Positions 1 to 5,365 of a DNA stretch of 5,886 bases are shown one piece after another (within the stretch, counting starts at the first letter, position 1; every line of letters begins with the position of its first letter). Under the pieces are notes generated by a model, which was not told where the DNA came from, did not search any database, and saw nothing but the letters and a program-made list of their open reading frames with translations. The stretch spans positions 1 through 5,886 of the forward strand of contig JAJRUA010000064.1 of assembly GCA_024278035.1 (NCBI GenBank), read 5' to 3'. This DNA is from Planctomycetota bacterium. GTDB lineage: Bacteria > Planctomycetota > Planctomycetia > Pirellulales > Lacipirellulaceae. A program made the translations under genes and the position numbers.

Positions 1-573
1 GGCCAGCAAGTCGCCTAAGACGGAAGACTCGCCTGCCGGTCCGATCAGATTATGCCGACTGGAACGGAGTCCCTGGATCACGTCGTAGAGCGACACACGG
101 TCGAGACCCGACGTAAGGCGATAAATCCAACGAGCGGCCTCGGCTCCTTCGAGAGCACCAAGTTCATTGATTTCATCGAGGCCAATCGCAAAAACATTGC
201 TAAACGTCTTCTCGTCGACCGCTTCAAGCGCTTCGCGCAATAGGCGATCGCCCTGTTCCTCGCCGTCGGGAAGCGTGACCGTCACACGGCCCCGGTCCTC
301 GTCGCCCCGATCGCAATAGCGGGCCGCTTCAAACGGGCCATCGTCGCCAACAAGGCCAATTTCGCCCCCCGGTCGGCCCCCTTCTCTTGGCGGAAGATAA
401 CGCTCTCGCCGCTCCGGTGTCACACCGTAGAGCATGGCCCGCAAGAAGTGCATGAGCGTCGTCTTGCCCGCTTCGTTCGGCCCGTAGAAGACGGTAATTT
501 CAGGCGACAGCTTCCGCAGCCGTAGGTCGCGCCAAACGCCAAAGCCATCGACATGAATTTCGGTGAGCTTCAT
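1..573 (-). CDS. YhaN/SbcC-like AAA ATPase, N-terminal part (runs off the window)
   Basis: This is the N-terminal 191 residues of a large P-loop ATPase of the YhaN/SbcC/Rad50-like group (AAA_27 type); the open frame continues past base 1. The protein opens with MKLTEIHVDGFGVWRDLRL, the usual first strand of this family, followed by a Walker A motif GPNEAGKTT at residues 31-39 and HFLRAMLYG just after it. Residues near 125-175 (FAIGLDEINELGALEG, then YRLTSGLDRVSLYDVI) match the conserved block that leads into the coiled coil in YhaN proteins. Family members bind and hydrolyse ATP and act with an SbcD/YhaO nuclease on DNA ends in the cytoplasm; that role is inferred. The ATG at 573 is followed directly by the family N-terminus, and no good Shine-Dalgarno sequence precedes it. 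It lies 91 bp downstream of the SbcD/YhaO-like gene on the same strand and is probably co-transcribed. The coiled coil, Walker B and signature motifs are outside the window. Confidence 0.88.
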   Translation of the reverse strand, partial: MKLTEIHVDGFGVWRDLRLRKLSPEITVFYGPNEAGKTTLMHFLRAMLYGVTPERRERYLPPREGGRPGGEIGLVGDDGPFEAARYCDRGDEDRGRVTVTLPDGEEQGDRLLREALEAVDEKTFSNVFAIGLDEINELGALEGAEAARWIYRLTSGLDRVSLYDVIQGLRSSRHNLIGPAGESSVLGDLLA

Positions 574-628
574 AAGAATGTTTTTTAGAAGGGGCGATTA
601 AGTTGATGTTATTCAAAAAGAGAGAGGC

Positions 629-664
629 CACTTTTCTTCTTTGTGTTCACCGTGACTTCGTGGT
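629..664 (-). repeat. Degenerate 9-bp-period intergenic repeat (ACCACGAAG / ACACAAAGA type)
   Basis: Read on the minus strand, the bases just after the TGA of the SbcD/YhaO-like gene fall into four 9-base units: ACCACGAAG, TCACGGTGA, ACACAAAGA and AGAAAAGTG. Units 1 and 3 closely follow the ACCACGAAGG-ACACGAAGG style of short intergenic repeat that I recall from many environmental bacterial genomes, including planctomycetes; units 2 and 4 are diverged. It sits between two genes of a likely operon. Its function is unknown and its identity as a dispersed repeat is recalled, not searched. Confidence 0.4.
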
Positions 665-1888
665 TCAAGATTCTTCGGTCATCAGGGCCACGCCGAGCTT
701 CGCGGCACGGTTAAACAGGTCCGCCCGGTCGTCCGCACCCTTGATGGTTACTATTTTTTCGAGTGAAGGGTCCAGTAGGGGTTTAGAGAGCAGGCCTTTC
801 AAGTCAAGAATAAACGCCTCGTTGTGGCGGAGCACCTGGACTTGTCGCAGCAGGTCGCCGAGGATGGTTTCTTGGTCGAGCTGTTCGTGGGGCGGTTCGT
901 AGGGATCGTCGCAAGTGACCGCATAGCTCCAGCAAGCGGGCTGTTGTCGGCCAGCGTACGCTTGCAAGTCGGTTAGCAATTCTTGGCAGAGCCCGTCAGC
1001 GCGAAGCTCTATCAGAAGGGGCCCCACGCCATGCAAACGCCAGGCAACAAGCTGGTCGGTTCCCTTGGATTTGGCATGCACCTTGTCGAGCCGTTCACGC
1101 AATCGGGCCCGTAGTTGGTCGGGCGTAACTCCGGCGGTAAACTCGACGGTTTCTTCTTGCCATCGGACAAGATCGGTCGAAACGAACCGTGTTTTTGCTT
1201 TGCCGTCGATCTCGACTTGAACGACCGTACAGCCGGAGGGGCCTGCCTCGCGCGGGGTACGTCCCTGGGGCGAACCGGCGTAATGGGCAACGCCCGGCTC
1301 GTGATCGACCGTCGCCCGACGTGACCGGCCTCCGAGCGCCATATAATCAACGCGGTCCCCTTCTTTACCCGGTGCGTCGCTCGTGCCAAAGGCAACACCC
1401 AATGTGAAACGAGCATGGGCGTCTCGATGGAAACCACTGGCGTCCACCTCGCGGTCGCCCGGCTTGCTGATCCCTTGGACGCACGCCACCACCTTGCCAT
1501 CGCGGGAGAGATTGTGCGACTCGACGCGGCCCACAGGAAACACCGTAACATTCTCTGGCAAGGGCCTACTCCGCGGCCAAGCGTCAGGCGGATCGCTGGA
1601 GCCACCCGCCCAAAAAACGCGAACGCCTCGCTTGTCGAGCCGACGAAACTGATCCATCAAAAAAACTACATCGCGCGGAGCGGCCCGTTCGAGGTCGATC
1701 ACATTGCCAGCAAGCAACAGCGCGTCGGCGTTTTCGGTGAGTGCCGTGTCAAAAACCCGTTCAGCAGCGAGCCTTGGGGCGTCGCGCAGCATTTCACGCA
1801 AATCGTCTGGCGCGTGGGACAAGCCGTGGAGCGGACGGTCGATTCGCAGGTCGCTTGAATGAACGAAGCGGAGTGGCGCGTCAGCCAT
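665..1888 (-). CDS. SbcD/YhaO-like metallophosphoesterase-fold protein, probably catalytically inactive
   Basis: This 407-residue protein has the layout of SbcD/YhaO/Mre11-type DNA exonucleases: an N-terminal RFVHSSDLRID block, LLLAGNVID at 57-65, FWAGGSSDPPDAW at 92-104, LGVAFG at 163-168, YMALGGRSRR at 182-191, then HYAGSPQGRTPREAGPSGC at 202-220. The last block is very typical of the family. The metal-binding positions are nevertheless changed: DxH is D13-L-R15, GD is G61-N62, GNHD is GSSD (96-99), the HG histidine is F167, and GHxH is GGRS (186-189). A dimanganese site is therefore unlikely, and it may be a structural or DNA-binding partner of the downstream ATPase. The start at 1888 is chosen because GGAGG lies 5 bases upstream and the family N-terminus follows directly; an upstream in-frame ATG at 1942 would add 18 residues with no family match. 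The frame is intact over its whole length, which argues against a pseudogene. Confidence 0.85.
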   Translation of the reverse strand: MADAPLRFVHSSDLRIDRPLHGLSHAPDDLREMLRDAPRLAAERVFDTALTENADALLLAGNVIDLERAAPRDVVFLMDQFRRLDKRGVRVFWAGGSSDPPDAWPRSRPLPENVTVFPVGRVESHNLSRDGKVVACVQGISKPGDREVDASGFHRDAHARFTLGVAFGTSDAPGKEGDRVDYMALGGRSRRATVDHEPGVAHYAGSPQGRTPREAGPSGCTVVQVEIDGKAKTRFVSTDLVRWQEETVEFTAGVTPDQLRARLRERLDKVHAKSKGTDQLVAWRLHGVGPLLIELRADGLCQELLTDLQAYAGRQQPACWSYAVTCDDPYEPPHEQLDQETILGDLLRQVQVLRHNEAFILDLKGLLSKPLLDPSLEKIVTIKGADDRADLFNRAAKLGVALMTEES

Positions 1889-1893
1889 CGACG

Positions 1894-1898
1894 CCTCC
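1894..1898 (-). promoter_or_regulatory. Shine-Dalgarno site of the SbcD/YhaO-like gene
   Basis: GGAGG on the minus strand, 5 bases before the ATG at 1888. It decides the start against two upstream in-frame ATG codons at 1942 and 1900; the latter overlaps this site. Confidence 0.6.
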
Positions 1899-1968
1899 AT
1901 GCGTGATTGGGGGGAATTAGTGGGAATCCGAGAGGAAGCCAACCTTGCGGCAGCCGCCTACTCGTTAG

Positions 1969-1997
1969 AATCTACCCAGTGTACGGCAATTCTCCAA
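1969..1997 (-). promoter_or_regulatory. Possible sigma70-type promoter for the SbcD/ATPase unit
   Basis: On the minus strand TTGGAG (1997-1992) and TAGATT (1974-1969) are separated by 17 bases, about 80 bases before the start codon at 1888. The -35 box matches the consensus at three of six positions and the -10 box at four of six. The run of ten G (C on this strand) lies just upstream. This is a pattern match only, and planctomycete promoters are poorly defined. Confidence 0.25.
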
Positions 1998-2183
1998 CTT
2001 CAACTGGGGGGGGGGACGCAAAGACTGATAAGAAACCTCTATAAATTGCACCTGCGATAGACTACACCCTACTCATTCCCGGGAAATACGCAGCTAGCAC
2101 CTCCGTGGGGCGGTATTTTTAGGGGTTCCCTGATCCCTGAGGGACTCGCCGGCCTTCAGGCAGCCCGAGGCTCCCCATATTCG

Positions 2184-2329
2184 ACTGTTCTGATGGCGTC
2201 CCCGGCCGTACCCAGCACGCTGCACAAGAACCTGCTGAGCACCAACGCGATTGAGATTCGTTCCGCAACACGAGAAGAAAGCTGAGCCGTGTGACGCGAT
2301 TCCGAGCGGAGACGGATCCAATAGCGAGA
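2184..2329 (+). pseudogene. Relic of an IS256-family (mutator-type) transposase, C-terminal part
   Basis: Translated on the plus strand, 2208-2255 reads VPSTLHKNLLSTNAIE, the conserved C-terminal block of IS256/mutator-type transposases (TNAIE includes the last acidic residue of the DDE-type site). The reading frame then shifts, and from 2258 the match continues as SFRNTRRKLSRVTRFRAET. Restoring one A near 2256 (GAGATTCG to GAGAATTCG) gives the expected joint AIENSFRNTRRK, so a single-base deletion explains the break. Weaker traces reach left to about 2184 and right to about 2430 with further stops and shifts. A full transposase has about 400 residues; only some 50-80 remain, and the N-terminal domain and both terminal inverted repeats are not visible. 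The copy is dead. Family assignment is from recognised motifs. Confidence 0.72.
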
Positions 2330-2494
2330 CCACGTTTTAACAATGCCTTCGAGGGCAGCAGGGCGTCGAGTTCGCTCGCGTCTAGCACCTTGCCCACGTG
2401 TTGCCGATGCGAGAAGCCTCCGGAACCAAGGTGCTCTGACCACGGTATCCAAATATAGAAGAAAGCTGTTATTCGCGAGCCTCTCTTCGTTACC

Positions 2495-2536
2495 AAAAAA
2501 AAGGTGTGCCAGCGAGCGAACTCGCTGACACACCTT
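2495..2536 (-). terminator. Strong intrinsic terminator of the outer-membrane protein gene
   Basis: On the minus strand a 16-bp stem (2536-2521 with 2516-2501) encloses a TTCG loop and ends in eight T. The stem has one non-Watson-Crick position, which is a G-U wobble in the minus-strand RNA but a C-A mismatch in the plus-strand RNA, so the structure favours the minus direction. It begins 41 bases after the stop codon at 2578. The T run lies only on this side; the other side has a weak run of five T after a short spacer. Confidence 0.9.
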
Positions 2537-2577
2537 CGGCAAAATTTTTGCAGGCGAACCTTCCCGCTTAACCGTTA

Positions 2578-3441
2578 TCAGAAGGTCAGACCAATGCCAC
2601 TGGTAAAGCCAATGAGGCCAATGTCTTCCGAGTCTCCATCCTGCAGGCCGCTCCAGTACTGCGTTTCAAACGCGGTCCGGAAAACGGTGTTACCGAAGCG
2701 TGTGCAACGATTCCACTCAAGACCAAGTTGGGCTTCTGAGATCGAGAAAGTTCCCGGCACATCGGCACCACCGTCACTACCCTGGCCAAACTGCCACGAG
2801 TGACGCAGACTAACATAAGAGGTAGCGCCGAGAATCTGACGACCCTTGAGTCGAACGCCGATCAAGGGGCCGAAAGTGCTGTCGTAGTCCAAGTCGTTAC
2901 GCTCATCAAAAGAGGCCCAGCGGATACCGGCCGTCACTTCACCGTTGAGTCCGCCCAAGCAGAATTGGCGTCCAATCTCGGTGTCGAAAGTCTCCATCTC
3001 AATACGATTTCCGCCACCTTCTAGCGTCGATCCGAAGTTAAAGTAACGAAGCCGAAAAATTTGTCCTTGCGAGTTAACTCGATCGTAGGTCAGCCGTAGA
3101 CCTGCTTGGAGATCGTTTTGCGTGTCACCAACTTCGTTTTCCGAATTGTTCACCGCAAACAGCAACAAATCGGCATTGAATTGTGAGGTTGAGCAGCAAC
3201 CGCCACTGACCGGTGCACAACCGGCGACGGAACCACAGCTTTCTTCCCCATCACCGCATCCGTCGGCGTAGCAGGCAAGGTTGACAGAATCAGTGGCCTG
3301 CTCCAGAGAAGCAAGCCTCTGCTCTAATTCACGCAGACGCTGGTCGGCGTTTGAATAGCCAACATCTGTAGCGTTTGCGAGTGAAACGCCTAGTCCGACC
3401 ACGCAGAATACTGTGGCCTGTAAAGAGTATCGTAGGTTCAT
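2578..3441 (-). CDS. Outer-membrane beta-barrel protein with coiled coil and Cys-rich linker
   Basis: This 287-residue exported protein has a signal peptide (residues 1-24, hydrophobic ATVFCVVGLGVSLANA, cleavage likely after A24). Next come a short coiled coil at 33-48 (DQRLRELEQRLASLEQ), a glycine-rich linker with six cysteines (C57, C62, C69, C75, C82, C83), and about 200 residues of alternating hydrophobic and polar strands rich in Gly, Tyr and Phe. It ends in GIGLTF, and a C-terminal aromatic residue is the usual signal for outer-membrane insertion by the Bam machinery. The layout resembles the Lpg1974/Legionella-OMP-like pore-forming proteins common in planctomycetes; that family name is a recollection and the pore function is inferred. 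The start at 3441 is supported by AAGGAGG 9 bases upstream; a longer frame from 3474 would put 11 non-signal residues in front. It has its own strong terminator and lies 113 bp downstream of the GHL10 gene on the same strand. Confidence 0.75.
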   Translation of the reverse strand: MNLRYSLQATVFCVVGLGVSLANATDVGYSNADQRLRELEQRLASLEQATDSVNLACYADGCGDGEESCGSVAGCAPVSGGCCSTSQFNADLLLFAVNNSENEVGDTQNDLQAGLRLTYDRVNSQGQIFRLRYFNFGSTLEGGGNRIEMETFDTEIGRQFCLGGLNGEVTAGIRWASFDERNDLDYDSTFGPLIGVRLKGRQILGATSYVSLRHSWQFGQGSDGGADVPGTFSISEAQLGLEWNRCTRFGNTVFRTAFETQYWSGLQDGDSEDIGLIGFTSGIGLTF

Positions 3442-3450
3442 AAGATTGGG

Positions 3451-3457
3451 CCTCCTT
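3451..3457 (-). promoter_or_regulatory. Shine-Dalgarno site of the outer-membrane protein gene
   Basis: AAGGAGG on the minus strand, 9 bases before the ATG at 3441. It is the best ribosome site in the window, fixes the start and suggests high expression, as expected for an abundant outer-membrane protein. Confidence 0.7.
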
Positions 3458-3554
3458 GCCGCCTCAAGGTACACTTGCTTCCATGCAACAATACACTACC
3501 GACGTGTGTTTATTTGTCGCGTAATGTGCCTCTCGACACGACGCGTCGGGCAAC

Positions 3555-5162
3555 TCAACGAAGAAAGTCCGGGGTGCTGTAGACAGGATAATCGTGAAAG
3601 TGGGTGCTAGCATCAGCCCGGCTGCAGGATGGACCATTTTTTGTAGTGGCTCGCTTCATACGAGATGCGTAGAAAGCCATGCCAACCAGAAGCAGCAACC
3701 AGCTCGTCGGCTCAGGAACCGTGCTCGACTCGCTAGTTAAACTCGACGATCCAAAGTTAGCGAGCCACATGTCGTAGTCGCTGTTGCCGACGAAACCATC
3801 GCCATCGCCGTCGGCGGGCAGGTCTTCGCCAAATTGTAGCCAACTATCGCGCCAGACGGTGTAGTCAGCGGCGTCCACGGTGCCATCACCGTTGTAGTCG
3901 CCGTCAAGAGCTGTGATCTCCGCGTACCAATCGATGACCGCTTGTCGGCGAGCTTCATCCGTGGCGCCACCGAACATCGAGCCGTAGCTAAAAAAGGTCG
4001 CGCTGTCGGCAGGCGACTCATAAACCTTCTGCAATTGGCTAAGCGTCTCGGCAACCCCGCCTTCGTCTGCCGTGTGCAGGTAGGTACCCAGGCCGATTGA
4101 AATATCGGTATTGGTCGGCGTGCTAAAGATGTCGTTCAGAAAGCCATCCATCAGAAAACTGTTCGACTCTCGTAAGTAAACCATCGGAATAGCAATGTCC
4201 AAGAGGTCTTGCTCGAGCCAGCTACGATAGTCTTGCATATAATCCCGCTCGGCCGTTGTCGGATTGTTCCAAACGGCAGCGGAAAGTTGGATCTCGCGTC
4301 CTTCGCTGATTTCGACGGCGTCCACCGTTTGCCCGATCGAAGCCACAAGGTCGGTCACCCGGCTTTGTACCCAATCACGGTACGCCTCACGCTTGGCAAG
4401 CGTCGATCCGTCCGAGGCGTCTTGGCCTGTCGCATCGAAATAAAGTTGATACGAGTAAGGATCGTGCGGCAAGTAATCCCAATCAGGTCGAAAACTTTCC
4501 GACGCCCCACCGTTGGGTCCAAGCCAGCGGATATAGTCGAGGTGAATACCATCGACATCGTAGTTGGTGGCAATGTCTTGAACGACGTTGTTCAGGTAAG
4601 TTTGCGCTTCGGGCAAGACATGGTTGATACGCGCGTAGGAACCGCTAAAGGTGCTCGAGCCGCCGACTAGCGCCTCCACGTTGCCGTTGATATCGGTCAC
4701 CCGAAAGCTGGGGTCCGAATTGTAAAAAGCATGCCCTGGATCGGTTGGCCCCGCCGAATCGCGCCAAAGGGGCATCGTATTGATCCAGGCATGCAGCTTG
4801 ACTCCACGGGCTTGGGCGGCGGTTAGTGCGACTTGCAGGGGGTCGGTCGCCGAGGTTAGTTCTTCTGCCTTGGGATCGTAGTTGCTGTTGTAGTAAGCAT
4901 CTGCCTTGCCGCGAACTTGCCAAATCACATCGGTGATACCCATGTCGGCCGCATTGTTGATCCGATTGATAATGTCGGTAGGGCTGTCTTCGTTGTACTC
5001 AAATCGGCTGATCCACAGGCCTCGGAAGTCGCCAAAGTGATCGGTCGCCGACGCCAGCGCTGGTTGTAGTATGAGGGCGAGTACAAAAAACGGGCGCACT
5101 AGGGCTGGCCAGAGGGGACGGCCCCTTCGTAGGAAGGAAACTCGTAGAAAAGGAATACGCAT
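3555..5162 (-). CDS. Exported GHL10 glycoside-hydrolase-like protein with dockerin-like repeats and PEP-CTERM anchor
   Basis: This 535-residue protein has a signal peptide (1-39, ending QPALASA) and a GHL10 (formerly DUF187, family-10-like TIM barrel) domain over about 43-400. Family blocks are FRGLWISRFEY (46-56), VIWQVRGKADAYY (79-91), GVKLHAWIN (120-128), YDVDGIHLDYIRW (201-213) and, later, IAIPMVYLRESNSF. Residues 419-471 hold two dockerin-like calcium loops (DGDYNGDGTVDAADY and DGDGDGFVGNSDYDMW). VPEPTSWLLLLVGMAFYASR at 482-501, followed by MKR, is a PEP-CTERM sorting signal for export and surface processing. A 31-residue polar tail follows, which is unusual because such signals normally end the protein. 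GHL10 members cut glycan chains (E. coli DigH/YddW acts on denuded peptidoglycan); the substrate here is unknown. ATG 5162 is preferred over an in-frame TTG at 5192 because the signal peptide begins there; no clear Shine-Dalgarno site is seen. Confidence 0.85.
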   Translation of the reverse strand: MRIPFLRVSFLRRGRPLWPALVRPFFVLALILQPALASATDHFGDFRGLWISRFEYNEDSPTDIINRINNAADMGITDVIWQVRGKADAYYNSNYDPKAEELTSATDPLQVALTAAQARGVKLHAWINTMPLWRDSAGPTDPGHAFYNSDPSFRVTDINGNVEALVGGSSTFSGSYARINHVLPEAQTYLNNVVQDIATNYDVDGIHLDYIRWLGPNGGASESFRPDWDYLPHDPYSYQLYFDATGQDASDGSTLAKREAYRDWVQSRVTDLVASIGQTVDAVEISEGREIQLSAAVWNNPTTAERDYMQDYRSWLEQDLLDIAIPMVYLRESNSFLMDGFLNDIFSTPTNTDISIGLGTYLHTADEGGVAETLSQLQKVYESPADSATFFSYGSMFGGATDEARRQAVIDWYAEITALDGDYNGDGTVDAADYTVWRDSWLQFGEDLPADGDGDGFVGNSDYDMWLANFGSSSLTSESSTVPEPTSWLLLLVGMAFYASRMKRATTKNGPSCSRADASTHFHDYPVYSTPDFLR

Positions 5163-5242
5163 GGGATCGATACGCCTAGTTTCTCTGTTCAAGTCAAATG
5201 TGGGCTGGTGCTAGAACCTATCCTAGACGGAAAGTGAGGGTT

Positions 5243-5294
5243 GGAGCCGCGCTCTTGCGCATTGGCGAGAGGGAATAACGCGGTTGCTGGCTCC
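5243..5294 (+). promoter_or_regulatory. Nested hairpin in the divergent GHL10 intergenic region
   Basis: GGAGCC (5243-5248) pairs with GGCTCC (5289-5294), GCG (5249-5251) can pair with CGC (5279-5281), and an inner stem CTCTTGC (5252-5258) pairs with GCGAGAG (5265-5271) using one G-U, around a six-base loop. The G-U makes the inner stem better in plus-strand RNA, so it could be a leader structure of the plus-strand GHL10 gene or an operator between the two promoters. No T run follows, so it is not an intrinsic terminator. Its role is unknown. Confidence 0.3.
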
Positions 5295-5365
5295 CACGGG
5301 ACCGCTGTTTAGCTAGTTTGACATTCTGAGAAGTATCCCCCCCAACAGTTGGCAAACTAAAAATC

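Larger units (their letters stand above)
1889..2577. other. 689-bp gap without an intact gene
   Basis: No convincing intact coding region is present; the open frames here lack family similarity and overlap one another. From left to right the gap holds the ribosome site and possible promoter of the SbcD/YhaO-like gene, a run of ten G at 2006-2015, a tandem TCCCTGA pair at 2127-2140 whose second copy begins the palindrome TCCCTGAGGGA (2134-2144), the transposase relic around 2184-2329 and perhaps up to about 2430, the terminator of the outer-membrane gene at 2495-2536, and a small palindrome GCAAAA-T-TTTTGC at 2539-2551. I see nothing recognisable between 2016 and 2126. Confidence 0.6.

Noticed and set aside
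52..243. Plus-strand open frame of 63 codons
   Set aside because: It lies opposite the ATPase gene, whose minus-strand translation shows clear family motifs; this frame has none.
1415..1858. Plus-strand open frame of 147 codons
   Set aside because: It is an antisense shadow of the SbcD/YhaO-like gene with no recognisable motif or ribosome site.
2119..2542. Overlapping minus-strand open frames of about 125 codons in the long gap
   Set aside because: They are antisense to the transposase relic, overlap the terminator stem, and show no family features; the plus-strand transposase motifs explain the sequence better.
3539..3548. Palindrome CGACGCGTCG downstream of the GHL10 stop as a terminator
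   Set aside because: The stem is too short, has no loop and no T run follows; read-through into the outer-membrane gene is possible.
3613..3642. Programmed -1 frameshift at A6 in the GHL10 gene to shorten the C-terminus
   Set aside because: The shifted frame does stop soon, but it still adds about 10 residues after the basic cluster, and no stimulating structure is evident; recorded only as one explanation of the odd tail.
4209..4670. Plus-strand open frame of 153 codons
   Set aside because: It is antisense to the GHL10 barrel domain and shows no motif of its own.
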